64,000 bases of DNA from Roseateles_E cavernae. Lineage in GTDB: Bacteria; Pseudomonadota; Gammaproteobacteria; Burkholderiales; Burkholderiaceae_C. Location of the stretch: contig NZ_JBDPLH010000001.1 of the NCBI RefSeq assembly GCF_040187885.1, positions 868,001 to 932,000 on the forward strand, in the 5' to 3' direction. The translations under genes and the position numbers were made by a program. Under the pieces are notes generated by a model, which saw only the letters and a program-made list of their open reading frames with translations, did not search any database and was not told the DNA's origin. Shown here piece after piece: positions 52,101 to 60,245 of this stretch (position 1 is the stretch's first letter; every line of letters begins with the position of its first letter).

Positions 52101-52818
52101 GCTGCAAGACCTGCCCCCGCGTACCGAGATCGTCCATCTGGTGCAGCCCGGCAGCGAGGAGCGCAGCTTTCTGGAGGCGCTGCGCCGCCAGGCTGAAGCG
52201 CAGGTCGAGCAGGGCGGCCAGCAGCCCATGCAGGTGCTCGCCGAGCTGATGCGGCTGCGCCGCGCCGCCTGCGACCCGCGCCTGGTGGCGCCCGAGACCG
52301 GCCTGGTCGGCGCCAAGATGGCCGAGTTCGAGCACATCGTGCAGGAGCTGGTGGCCGGCGGCCACAAGGCCCTGGTGTTCAGTCAGTTCACCGACTTCCT
52401 GAAGCTGCTGGCCGAGCGCCTGGACGGCATGGGCCTGGCCTACCAGTACCTGGACGGCAGCACGCCCGCCGCCGAGCGGGCCAGGCGCGTCGCGGCCTTC
52501 CAGAAGGGCGAGGGCGAGCTCTTTCTGATCAGCCTGAAGGCCGGCGGCTTCGGCCTGAACCTGACGATGGCCGACTATGTCTTGATCGTCGATCCCTGGT
52601 GGAATCCGGCCGCCGAGGATCAGGCCATGGGCCGCGCCCACCGCATGGGCCAGCAGCGCCCGGTGACGGTCTACCGCCTGGTGACGGCCGGCTCGGTGGA
52701 GGAGCGCATCATCGAGCTGCACCGCGACAAGCGCGGCCTGGCCGACGGCATCCTCGAAGGCCAGGACGAGGCGACGGTGCTGGACGCGAAGGCGCTGGCG
52801 GCGCTGCTCAGAGGCTGA
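49174..52818 (+). CDS. SNF2-family DEAD/DEAH helicase
   Basis: A 1214-residue Swi2/Snf2-type ATPase. The N-terminal ~740 residues are an Ala/Leu-rich region without a recognised fold (no SWIM zinc motif seen). The motor follows: motif I DDMGLGKTVQTLAL, motif Ia LAPTSVCANWLAEA, motif II MDEAQALKN, motif III LSGTPVENRLADLWS, then the C-terminal RecA domain with SQFTDFLKLL, LKAGGFGLNLT and DQAMGRAHRMGQ. Such bacterial enzymes remodel nucleic acid-protein complexes or restart transcription, and some occur in defence loci. It starts 34 bp after soxB, is functionally unrelated to it, and overlaps the convergent pseudouridine synthase gene by 11 bases. Confidence 0.92.
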   Translation: MVKPKNPGAAPVFTTLGGRPALSKAQMLDQARELKRSLTQGRTAPAEPQPLTPEQRSRLAEAELQALALERVDELLAGEAMPPQFEAARLALRGAWPAAAEAYEQALKTLRQTSGLRRGLLDPEQGRLYVLSLLAQDQPQAWETARKFCIAESGTRKPSAHEWWGLWVHVIGARLGDDSLDESALAYLPGLEAREHALGLAANRLLLAAWLGRPAPGWTAAAAQALLQRLQASRQLWLAALVADALRRLELGEPQLDLTGLPQPASFLSAPREPWRDALAAIVALDRSAALQPAPAPTELAWQLTLDGLGRVQSVQALERSQGARGQLKLKAVGWAKLKKSGGHDARDNAVLRHLERPAYGSTHTYQIDVTQAAIALVGHPAVMFADAPGQWVELVEAQPELEVLRRPAPGGGEQFEFRIHPPLSAAEPPQLIAWQGTTHETEIEKRNSLRVLRDGPQRARLIRIGAPQRRVAELVAQGWKVPASAGAELGAALQVLSGHFQLHSDAAAGQLVAGDSRLRAQLMPLGEGLQLQLVAQPFGAFGPAVTPGLGRSRLMCMHEGVSLATERDLAAESAHRAAVLEALPFLDAELGPESPWLLDDAELALRAVELLPGLPGVAALDWPKGKPLRVKPLDSAGLAVQVSSGRDWLGLVGEARVDEQRVLSLQQLMALTRASRSRFVSLGEGQYLALSEQLRQQLRDLDALALVKKDQLQLPRAGASWLDETLEGMAVEGDRPWRERMDALAEAAALQPAAPPGLRAELRGYQLEGYAWMTRLAHAGLGACLADDMGLGKTVQTLALLIARAERGPALVLAPTSVCANWLAEAAVFAPGLRSRLYGEDGERAAQIEQAGPGDIVIASYALAQIDAERFADKTWATLVMDEAQALKNAATKRAKSVAEFKAGFRLALSGTPVENRLADLWSIMNLINPGLLGSAPQFQDRFAGAIERQQDAAVRARLRRLVSPFLLRRTKAQVLQDLPPRTEIVHLVQPGSEERSFLEALRRQAEAQVEQGGQQPMQVLAELMRLRRAACDPRLVAPETGLVGAKMAEFEHIVQELVAGGHKALVFSQFTDFLKLLAERLDGMGLAYQYLDGSTPAAERARRVAAFQKGEGELFLISLKAGGFGLNLTMADYVLIVDPWWNPAAEDQAMGRAHRMGQQRPVTVYRLVTAGSVEERIIELHRDKRGLADGILEGQDEATVLDAKALAALLRG

Positions 52819-53719
52819 GCGTGCGCGCGCTGCAAAAGGCGCGTGCCTGGCCGGTGATCGGGTCGACGAAAGCGATCTCGCGCGCCAGCAGCTGCAGCGG
52901 CTGCGTGTAGTCCGGCTCTGCCTGCTCGGGCAGCAGCCGCGGATAGATGCGATCACCGACGATGGGCAGGCCCAGTGCGCTCATCTGCGCGCGCAGCTGG
53001 TGCTTCTGACCGGTGCTGGGCCGCAGCTCGTAGCGCGCCAGCCCCTCGCCCAGGCGCTCCAGCAGCGCGATATGGGTCTCGGCATTGGGCTCACCGGCGA
53101 CCTCCGCCATCTGCATGAAGGCATCGGCGCGTTCCTGCAGTCGGCTGCGGTAGCTCAGCGGCAGCGCCAAGTCTTGCCTGTAGCCAGCGATGGCCTCGTA
53201 GACCTTGTCGACCGCGCGCTCGCGGAACAGGCGCTGGTAGGCATCGCGGTCCTCGGGTCGCACGGCGAACAGGCACAGGCCGGCGGTCTCGCGGTCGATG
53301 CGGTGGATAGGCGTCAGGCTCGCGATGCCGCAGCGCTTCTTCAGCCGCGTCAGCAGGGTCTGCTGCACATAGCGGCCCTTGGGCGTGACCGGCAGGAAAT
53401 GCGGCTTGTCGGCCACCAGCAGCTGCTCGTCCTGGAACAGCAGGGTCTCGGCAAAGGGAATGTCCGGCTCGGCCGCCAGCTGGCGGTAGTAGAAGACACG
53501 GCGCCCGGCGCGATAAGGCGTCGCGGGCGGCAAGGCCTGGCCCTGCTCGTCCAGCACCTGGCCGGCGGCCATGCGCGCGTGCCAGTCCTCACGCGATACC
53601 AGCGGCAGACGCTCGGCCAGGCAGTCCAGCAGCGAGGCCCAGGGGCCGGGCCCCAGGGCCAGCGCGCTGGCGCTGACGCCGTCGAGCAGAGGCAGCTCGG
53701 GCTTGGGCGGGCGACTCAT
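52808..53719 (-). CDS. RluA-family RNA pseudouridine synthase
   Basis: A 303-residue pseudouridine synthase. The catalytic motif is IHRIDRETAGL with Asp142, the RluA/RluC/RluD signature. The N-terminal segment (about 1-90) is not a clear S4 domain but has a long lead before the catalytic core DEQLLVADKPHFLPV. RPSTGQKHQLRAQMSALGLP is the substrate-binding motif of the family. It isomerises uridine in rRNA or tRNA; the position cannot be predicted. It overlaps the upstream periplasmic-protein gene by one base (TAATG), so the two are cotranscribed, and overlaps the SNF2 gene at its 3' end. Confidence 0.93.
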   Translation of the reverse strand: MSRPPKPELPLLDGVSASALALGPGPWASLLDCLAERLPLVSREDWHARMAAGQVLDEQGQALPPATPYRAGRRVFYYRQLAAEPDIPFAETLLFQDEQLLVADKPHFLPVTPKGRYVQQTLLTRLKKRCGIASLTPIHRIDRETAGLCLFAVRPEDRDAYQRLFRERAVDKVYEAIAGYRQDLALPLSYRSRLQERADAFMQMAEVAGEPNAETHIALLERLGEGLARYELRPSTGQKHQLRAQMSALGLPIVGDRIYPRLLPEQAEPDYTQPLQLLAREIAFVDPITGQARAFCSARTLSL

Positions 53720-54621
53720 TACTCGATCTGCGGGCCGGCGCCGGCACGCTCGTCCAGATAGCGCAGCAGGCGCCGGCGCTCGGCCTCGTCCAGCGCCGCG
53801 CCGCGCCACTCGCGCAGCCAGCGTTCGCGCTGCGGGTCCTCGGCCAGCGTGCGCACGGCCCGGTCTATCGCTTCGATCTGCTGCCGGCCCTCGGGCGTGC
53901 GGCTGCAGGCGGCGGTGGCCAGGGTGGTGCTGCGGCCCTCGGCCAGCGGCAGCTTGAGTAGCTCGGGCGGGCCGCCCAGGCCCTGCATGAACTCGTCGAC
54001 CGCGGCCGGGTACTCCAGCGTGTAGTCCATGCGCTTGGCGCGCAGCATCGCCAGCAGCTGCATGCCGCGGCCGGTGGCGACGGTCTTGGGCGCGTTCGTG
54101 CCTTGGGCCTGCAGCAGCGCGTCGATGCGCGGGCCGTAGCTGCGGTCGCGCGGCAGCAGGCCGACCAGCTCGCGGCGCTGCAGCAGCTCGGCCAGCTGCA
54201 GGGTCTGGCCGCCCTGCTCGAAGCGGGCCTTGCTGTCGCGATGCACGATCACATGGATCTCGCGCGAGGCCAGGGCCGGATGCAGATGGGTGAAGTACAG
54301 CCAGTCCAGCCGCTCGGGCCGGCGCACATGCAGCACGCTGCACAGCGTTTCGCCCTGGCGCGCCAGGCTTTCAAAGCGCGCCGTGCCGGCCTCGACGAAC
54401 TCATGGCGGTACTCGGGCAGGCGCGGAATCAGCAGGCGCAAGAAACCGTCGACCTCGCCGCGCCCCAGATCCTCGACGGTCTGCGGCACGCGGCCGCTGG
54501 CATAGCTGAAATGCGGCGGCATGTGCTGCACCACCCAGCGCAGCGTGGTCGGTGTCTGCGCCTGGACGCCGGCCGCCGCGCAGGCCAGTGCGGCAAGGCC
54601 GCGCGCGAGGAGGCGTCGCAT
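53719..54621 (-). CDS. Periplasmic solute-binding-like protein (TIGR02285 type)
   Basis: A 300-residue secreted protein with a signal peptide ending AAAGVQA-Q (residue 21). The body (LRWVVQHMPPHFSY, REIHVIVHRDSKARF, LVGLLPRDRSYGPRIDALL, MDYTLEYPAAVDEFM) follows the type II periplasmic-binding-protein pattern of the TIGR02285 family, which lacks an attached transporter or kinase. The ligand is unknown; some relatives sit near c-di-GMP or surface-signalling genes. It is upstream of and overlaps the pseudouridine synthase gene by one base, and starts 24 bp after the murA-like gene on the same strand, so a three-gene transcript is likely. Confidence 0.8.
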   Translation of the reverse strand: MRRLLARGLAALACAAAGVQAQTPTTLRWVVQHMPPHFSYASGRVPQTVEDLGRGEVDGFLRLLIPRLPEYRHEFVEAGTARFESLARQGETLCSVLHVRRPERLDWLYFTHLHPALASREIHVIVHRDSKARFEQGGQTLQLAELLQRRELVGLLPRDRSYGPRIDALLQAQGTNAPKTVATGRGMQLLAMLRAKRMDYTLEYPAAVDEFMQGLGGPPELLKLPLAEGRSTTLATAACSRTPEGRQQIEAIDRAVRTLAEDPQRERWLREWRGAALDEAERRRLLRYLDERAGAGPQIE

Positions 54622-54645
54622 GCGGTGCTGGTGGCCGGCCCGGCC

Positions 54646-55977
54646 TCAGTCGCCGTCCACCCATTCGATGCGGGCACCCAGGCGGCCGATGTTCTCGGCG
54701 AAATGCGGGTGGGCGCGGCGGATCGGCGTGGCGTTGCGGATGGTGGACTTGCCGGGGATGCTGGCCGCCACCATCAGCAGCGCGATCGCGACGCGGATGA
54801 TGTAGGGGCTCTCGACCTCGGCGGCGGCCAGCGGCTTGCCGCCGAAGGTGACCATGCGGTGCGGGTCGGACAGGAAGGCGTGGGCGCCGAACTTGCTGAG
54901 CTCCGAGGTCCAGCCCATCGCGCCGTCATAGACCTTGTTCCAGAACATCACGCTGCCCTCGGCCTTGACACCCAGCGCGACGAAGATAGGCAGCAGGTCG
55001 ACCGGCAGATAGGGCCAGGGCGCGGCCTCGACCTTCTGCAGGATGTTGCGGGTGAAGGGTTCCTTGACCTTGAGCTTGCCGTCCGGCGACAGCAACTGCG
55101 CGCGCGACCAGCCGCCCTCGTGGATGATCTGCACGCCGAACTTGGCAAACGTGCGGTCGATCAGCGGGAACTGCTCCGGCGTCGAGTTCTTGACCTGCAC
55201 ATCGCCGCCGGTGATCGCACCCAGGGCCAGGAAGGTGACGATCTCGTGGAAGTCCTCGGCGAAGGTGAACTCGCCGCCCTGCAGCGCGTCGACGCCGGTG
55301 ATCGTCAGCTTGGAGGTGCCCAGGCCTTCGATCTTCGCGCCCAGCATCAGCATGAACTCGCAGAACTCCTGCACATGGGGCTCGGAGGCGGCGTTCATCA
55401 GGGTCGAACGGCCATCGGCCAGCGCGGCGCAGAGCACGAAGTTCTCGGTGGTGGTGACCGAGGCGTAGTCGGTCCAGTGATTGTTGGCGCGCAGCTTGCT
55501 CGTACCACTGTCGCCCGGATGCCCCACCTGCACCAGCAGGCCGTCGCTGTGGCGCTCGACCGCGGCGCCGAAGCGCTCGAACACCTCGACATGCGGGTCG
55601 ATCTCGCGCGCGCCCAGCGTGCAGCCCTTGACATCGTCCTCGATGCGGGCGGCGCCGAAGCGCGCCATCAGGCCCGGCACCAGCATGATGGAGCTGCGCA
55701 TCTCCTCGGGCAGGCGATCGACGGCCGGGTCGAAATGCGTGTCGCGGTGGTGCACATCGAGCACGCCGGTCGCGAAGTCCACCGCCACCGTGCTGCCCAG
55801 GCTGCGGAACACCTCGAGAATCTTCTTGACGTCGGTGATCTCGGGCACGCCCTTGAGCCGGATCGGCTGCTGGCTCAGCAGCGTGGCGCACAGAATCGGC
55901 AGCACCGCGTTCTTGTTGGCCGAGGGGGTGATGCGGCCCTTCAAGGGGGTGCCGCCGTGGACGATCAGATTGGACAT
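54646..55977 (-). CDS. MurA-like UDP-N-acetylglucosamine 1-carboxyvinyltransferase (divergent paralogue)
   Basis: A 443-residue enolpyruvyl transferase of the MurA/EPSP synthase family, slightly longer than typical MurA (about 420). Key residues are kept: K22 and N23 in SANKNAVLPIL, an Arg equivalent to R91 in EEMRSSIML, and the PEP-binding Cys (C119 here, C115 in E. coli) in KGCTLGARE; the general-base Asp is probably that of LPVDLLPIF. The C terminus (SPYIIRVAIALLMVAASIPG) departs from the usual LRGG-type end of MurA, and the gene is not in a cell-wall cluster. It is likely a second MurA or a specialised enolpyruvyl transferase rather than the housekeeping copy. Confidence 0.85.
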   Translation of the reverse strand: MSNLIVHGGTPLKGRITPSANKNAVLPILCATLLSQQPIRLKGVPEITDVKKILEVFRSLGSTVAVDFATGVLDVHHRDTHFDPAVDRLPEEMRSSIMLVPGLMARFGAARIEDDVKGCTLGAREIDPHVEVFERFGAAVERHSDGLLVQVGHPGDSGTSKLRANNHWTDYASVTTTENFVLCAALADGRSTLMNAASEPHVQEFCEFMLMLGAKIEGLGTSKLTITGVDALQGGEFTFAEDFHEIVTFLALGAITGGDVQVKNSTPEQFPLIDRTFAKFGVQIIHEGGWSRAQLLSPDGKLKVKEPFTRNILQKVEAAPWPYLPVDLLPIFVALGVKAEGSVMFWNKVYDGAMGWTSELSKFGAHAFLSDPHRMVTFGGKPLAAAEVESPYIIRVAIALLMVAASIPGKSTIRNATPIRRAHPHFAENIGRLGARIEWVDGD

Positions 55978-56031
55978 GGGGCGCGGGGGCTTTCGACTGC
56001 GGGCAAGAGGGACGGAAACTGGTGTCGATTA

Positions 56032-56853
56032 TCAACCGTCCGGGTCCAGGCGCTTGGCGCGCGCCAGCCGCCACGGCGGCTCCTCGGCATAGACCTGCTC
56101 GGCGCTGGTCGCGGTTTCCTGCAGCCGGGTGTCGAGCGCGATGCGCTTGTCGAACACAAAGCATTCGCCCTGCCAATCGGCTTCGGGCTCGGGCATCGAT
56201 TGGAAGTAGTTCAGGATGCCGCCGTCGAGCTGATAGACCTGCAGGCCCTGGTCCTGCATCCAGGCGGCGGTCTTCTCGCAGCGGATGCCGCCGGTGCAAT
56301 ACATCGCGATGGTCTTGCCCTCGCGCTTCCAGTCGTCGGCATGCTCGTTCACATAGGCCGGGAAATCGCGGAAATGCGTGACCGCCGGATCGATGGCACC
56401 AGCGAAGCGGCCGAGCTTGAACTCAAAGCTGTTGCGGTTGTCGAGCACCAGCACATCGGGCCGAGCCAGCAGCTCGCGCCAGCGCGCCGGCGCCACATGG
56501 GTGTCGGGCCGCTCGGGCGCTGGCAGGCCGCTGACGCCCGGCACACCGAAGGCGACGATCTCCGGCTTCACATGCACCTTGATCAGCGTGAACGGCCGGG
56601 TCGCGCAGGCGCTGTGCTTGAACACCAGGCCGGCGAAGGCCCCCCCGAACAGTGGGTCGCTCTGCAGCGCCGCCTCGAAGGCTTGGAGCACGTCCGGCTC
56701 GCCGGCCACCGCGCCGCTGATGCCTTCGGCCGCGACCAGGATATTGCCGCCCAGCCCCACGGCCACCAGCTCACGCAGCCGCGCCGCCACGCCCTCCGGG
56801 TCGCTCAGCGCGACAAAGCGGTAGAAGGAACTGTGGATTTCGGTGCAGGGCAT
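56032..56853 (-). CDS. trhO: tRNA uridine(34) hydroxylase TrhO (rhodanese-domain)
   Basis: A 273-residue protein of the TrhO (YceA) family, which oxygen-dependently forms 5-hydroxyuridine at the wobble position of certain tRNAs. The N-terminal acylphosphatase-like domain (about 8-95, LGGNILVAAEGISGAVAG) is followed by a rhodanese domain (about 120-215) with active-site loop YCTGGIRCEK (C186, C192). The C-terminal extension has LQVYQLDGGILNYF, typical of the family. The ATG at 56851-56853 matches the family N terminus. Divergent from psd with 143 bp between. Confidence 0.93.
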   Translation of the reverse strand: MPCTEIHSSFYRFVALSDPEGVAARLRELVAVGLGGNILVAAEGISGAVAGEPDVLQAFEAALQSDPLFGGAFAGLVFKHSACATRPFTLIKVHVKPEIVAFGVPGVSGLPAPERPDTHVAPARWRELLARPDVLVLDNRNSFEFKLGRFAGAIDPAVTHFRDFPAYVNEHADDWKREGKTIAMYCTGGIRCEKTAAWMQDQGLQVYQLDGGILNYFQSMPEPEADWQGECFVFDKRIALDTRLQETATSAEQVYAEEPPWRLARAKRLDPDG

Positions 56854-56996
56854 GGACGGGGTACAAGCAGGACGGAGGAAGCGCGTTGCCAATGGTAGCG
56901 GGACCGGCGCCATGCAGCGGCGCTGCCGGCGCGGCGCCTGAAGGCGCACGCCCCCCTACAATCCCGCACCTTCCGAACTGAGCTGGGGTATTTCCC

Positions 56997-57848
56997 GTGT
57001 CCGACCGTCTGGCCGTATTGCCGCAGTACCTGATGCCCAAGCAGGCGCTGACCCGTCTGGCGGGCCTGTTTGCCTCGGCGCGCCTGGGTGCGCTGACGAC
57101 GGCCGTGATCCGGCGCTTTGTCGCACGCTACCGGGTCGATATGGCCGAGGCGGCCGATCCCGATATCGCCAGCTATGCCAGCTTCAACGACTTCTTCACT
57201 CGCGCGCTCAAGCCGGGTGCGCGGCCGCTGGCCGATGGCCCGCTGATCTGCCCGGTGGACGGCGGCATCAGCCAGTTCGGTGCGATCGCCGGCGACCAGG
57301 TCTTCCAGGCCAAGGGCCACAGCTTCTCGACCACCGCCCTGGTCGGCGGCGACGCGGCGCTGGCCGCGCAGTTCCGCGATGGCTTCTTCGCCAATCTCTA
57401 CCTGAGCCCGCGCGACTACCACCGCATCCACATGCCTTGCGACGGCCGCCTGACGCGCATGATCCATGTGCCCGGCGCGCTGTTCTCGGTCAACCCGACC
57501 ACGGCGCGTGGCGTGCCGGGCCTGTTTGCCCGCAACGAGCGGGTGGTCTGCGTCTTCGAGGGCGAGGCCGGACCTTTTGTGATGGTGCTGGTCGGCGCCA
57601 CCATCGTCGGCTCGATGGCCACGGTCTGGCATGGCCAGGTCAATCCGCCGCGCCCCGGCCAGCTGCGCGAGTGGGCCTATCCCGAGGGTCAGGTCGTGCT
57701 CAAGCAAGGCGAGGAGATGGGCCGCTTCCTGCTTGGTTCCACCGTCGTGATGCTGTTCCCGCAGCGCCAGGGCCTGGACTTCAATCCCGGCTGGCAGCCG
57801 GGCGGCGCGATCCGGCTCGGCGAGCTGATGGCCCGCACTAGGAATTGA
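56997..57848 (+). CDS. psd: Phosphatidylserine decarboxylase proenzyme
   Basis: A 283-residue inner-membrane enzyme that converts phosphatidylserine to phosphatidylethanolamine. The self-cleavage motif LGST has pyruvoyl-forming Ser248, and upstream catalytic residues appear in PVDGG (Asp), SPRDYHRIHMP (His) and LFSVNP. It starts with GTG at 56997; no in-frame ATG is better placed. The 3' end overlaps the convergent GGDEF-EAL gene by 11 bases. It stands alone, divergent from trhO. Confidence 0.96.
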   Translation: MSDRLAVLPQYLMPKQALTRLAGLFASARLGALTTAVIRRFVARYRVDMAEAADPDIASYASFNDFFTRALKPGARPLADGPLICPVDGGISQFGAIAGDQVFQAKGHSFSTTALVGGDAALAAQFRDGFFANLYLSPRDYHRIHMPCDGRLTRMIHVPGALFSVNPTTARGVPGLFARNERVVCVFEGEAGPFVMVLVGATIVGSMATVWHGQVNPPRPGQLREWAYPEGQVVLKQGEEMGRFLLGSTVVMLFPQRQGLDFNPGWQPGGAIRLGELMARTRN

Positions 57849-60126
57849 GCGGCGGATGGAGGTCGACAAAGCGCCGCAGCAGTTCGGTGGCGCGCTCGGC
57901 CGATAGCGGCCGGCTCAGGTAGTAGCCCTGCAGCTGGGTGCAGCCCAGCGCCTCGACGGCCATGGCCTGCTCCTCGGTCTCGACGCCCTCGGCGATGATC
58001 TCCAGCCCCAGCGAATGGCCCAGCGCGCAGGTCGCCTGCACCACCGCGCTGGCGTCCTGGCGCGGCAGCGGCTCGATCATGCTGCGGTCCAGCTTCATCG
58101 CATGGATGGGCAGCTGGCGCAGCATGGTCAGCGAGGACTGGCCGGTGCCGAAATCGTCCAGCGCGCACAGCACGCCGGCCGTGCGCAGCCGCTCCAGCTG
58201 CGGCAGCACCCGCTCGACATGGCCGATCGCCGCGCTCTCGGTGATCTCGATCTGCAGCGCCGCCGCCGGCAGGCGCTGGCGCTCCAGCGCGGCCAGCAGC
58301 TGCGGCACGAACTCCGGATCCTCGAACTGCAGCGGCGAGACATTGATGGCCACCGGCAGCAGCCGGCCGAAGCGGTCCAGCCACTGGCGCAGCTGGGCGG
58401 TTGCGATCGCGATGATCAACGTGCCCAGCGCGCGGATCTGGCCGGTGCGCTCGGCCGCTGGGATGAACTCGGCCGGGCTGACCGGGCCTATGCCCGGCCG
58501 CTGCCAGCGCACCAGCGCCTCGAAGCCGCAGAGCTCGCGCGAGACCGCCAGCATCTTGGGCTGGTAGTCGAGCCGGAACTGGCCCTCCTCCAGCGCCCGC
58601 GACAGCGCCTGCTCGGCCTCCATACGGGCCTGGGCGGCGCGGTTCATCGCCGCGTCGAAGAAGGCGTAGGTGGCGCCGGCGCGCGCTTTGGCACGGTGCA
58701 TCGCCGAGTCGGCGGCGCGCAGCAGGCCGGGGCCGTCGGCCGCGTCCTGCGGAAACAGCGCCACACCCACCGACATATGGACGAACAGCTCGGCCCCGTC
58801 GACCGCGAAGGGCCGCTCCATCAGCGCCAGCAGCCGCTCGGCGAAGGCCAGCGCCTCGGCCCGCCCCGGCGCCCCCTCGACCAGCATCACGAACTGGTCC
58901 TCGCCCAGCCGCGCCACCGTCGCGTTGTGGGGCAGCTCGGCACACAGGCGCTGCGCGATGCCCTGCAGCAAGGCATCGCCGATCGCATGGCCCAACGACT
59001 CGTTGATCAGCTGGAAGCGGTCCATATCCGCCGACACCAGCGCGAACGGCGGCGCGCCCAGCCGCGTCAGCTGCTGCAGGCGCTCGACCGCGAAATTGCG
59101 GTTCGGCAGCGCGGTCAGCTCGTCGTGCAGGGCCTGGCGGCGCAAGGCTTCGAGAGCGGCCTGGCGCTCGCTGTCGTCGATCATCACCAGCAGCTCGGCC
59201 GGCTGGCCGTCCCAGTCCAGATGGCTGGACAGGCCGCGCACATGGAGCAGCCGGCCGTCGAAACCCAGCCGCGGCCCCTCCCATTCGATGCGAGCTTGCG
59301 GGTCGGCCAGCACTGCGCGATGGCGCTGCCGCGCGGCCTCACGCAGATCGGGCGAGACCAGCTCGGCCAGCACGGTCTCGCCGGGCCTGTCGCGCTCGGG
59401 GTCGTGGCCGAACATGCGGCGTGCCGCCGGGTTGGCGTAGACGACCCGGTAGTCCTGCAGCACCACCAGGCCCTGCAGCGAATGTTCGGCCAACCGGGTG
59501 AAGCGCTCGGCCTGGCGTCGCGCCTGGCCATGGGCACGGCTCACCGACAGCAGCATCAGGCCCAGGCCCAGCGCGGTCTGCACGATCAGGCCCAGGCTGT
59601 AGGTGATGACCGAGCGGCCCTGCGGGTCCAGCAGCGGGCCGGTCGCGTGCACCAGGGCCACCGCGACGAAGCCGGCGCTGACCCAGCGCTCCAGCCCCTG
59701 GCTGGCACGCCACAGAATCGCCGCGCTGGCCAGCGCGCCCAGGCCCAGCACCAGCGCGCCCATCAGCACCGCCTGGCTCATCTCGCGCGAGCCCAGCGCC
59801 GCCAGCACGCACATCAGCAGCACGAAGCCCGGCAGCCATTGCATCGGCCGCAGCCGCCGGCCGCGGTAATCCAGCGCGCCGGCCAGCTGCAGCAGCTGCG
59901 AGCCCATCACCGCCGCCGAGGCCGCGAAAGCCTGCAGATTGCGCGCCGCCCCCGGCGCGAACAGGTCCTGCAGCAGCGGGCCGCCGCCCAGGCCCAGGGC
60001 CAGCAGAATCCAGCTCCAGCCCCATTGCCGCACATAGCGCAGGCTGCGCTCCTGCCGCCACAGGAGCAGCAGCGCGCCGCCCAGCATGGCGAGCAGTGCG
60101 GCGCTGACCAGCAACAGAGGTGTCAT
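57838..60126 (-). CDS. Membrane PAS-GGDEF-EAL protein, probable c-di-GMP phosphodiesterase
   Basis: A 762-residue signalling protein. About six or seven membrane helices fill residues 1-200, followed by a PAS domain (about 210-325), a GGDEF domain (about 335-490) and an EAL domain (about 500-755). The GGDEF motif is altered to LGEDQF, so cyclase activity is probably lost, perhaps leaving GTP-dependent regulation. The EAL domain keeps GFEALVRW, NVSPLQF, EITESA, LDDFGTGQSSL, KLDRS and IAEGVETEEQ, hence it is expected to degrade c-di-GMP. Divergent from trpS, convergent with psd. Confidence 0.93.
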   Translation of the reverse strand: MTPLLLVSAALLAMLGGALLLLWRQERSLRYVRQWGWSWILLALGLGGGPLLQDLFAPGAARNLQAFAASAAVMGSQLLQLAGALDYRGRRLRPMQWLPGFVLLMCVLAALGSREMSQAVLMGALVLGLGALASAAILWRASQGLERWVSAGFVAVALVHATGPLLDPQGRSVITYSLGLIVQTALGLGLMLLSVSRAHGQARRQAERFTRLAEHSLQGLVVLQDYRVVYANPAARRMFGHDPERDRPGETVLAELVSPDLREAARQRHRAVLADPQARIEWEGPRLGFDGRLLHVRGLSSHLDWDGQPAELLVMIDDSERQAALEALRRQALHDELTALPNRNFAVERLQQLTRLGAPPFALVSADMDRFQLINESLGHAIGDALLQGIAQRLCAELPHNATVARLGEDQFVMLVEGAPGRAEALAFAERLLALMERPFAVDGAELFVHMSVGVALFPQDAADGPGLLRAADSAMHRAKARAGATYAFFDAAMNRAAQARMEAEQALSRALEEGQFRLDYQPKMLAVSRELCGFEALVRWQRPGIGPVSPAEFIPAAERTGQIRALGTLIIAIATAQLRQWLDRFGRLLPVAINVSPLQFEDPEFVPQLLAALERQRLPAAALQIEITESAAIGHVERVLPQLERLRTAGVLCALDDFGTGQSSLTMLRQLPIHAMKLDRSMIEPLPRQDASAVVQATCALGHSLGLEIIAEGVETEEQAMAVEALGCTQLQGYYLSRPLSAERATELLRRFVDLHPPLNS

Positions 60127-60245
60127 CGAGGTGGATGGGTGTTTTGGCGAATCCTAAGCCGAGCGCGGCGCGCTTGCTGGGAGAATAGGCGGCAATCCGA
60201 GCGACTTTGTCTAATCCGGCCCACACCCGACCCCCGATCACCACC

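Noticed and set aside
49174..52818. SNF2 helicase as part of a DISARM- or RapA-type defence system
   Set aside because: No methyltransferase, phospholipase D or other DISARM partner is adjacent; the neighbours are soxB and a pseudouridine synthase.
49090..52956. 1288-codon minus-strand open frame opposite the SNF2 helicase
   Set aside because: Low-complexity Gln/Ala/Leu/Arg product in a third-position mirror frame; the + strand has all helicase motifs.
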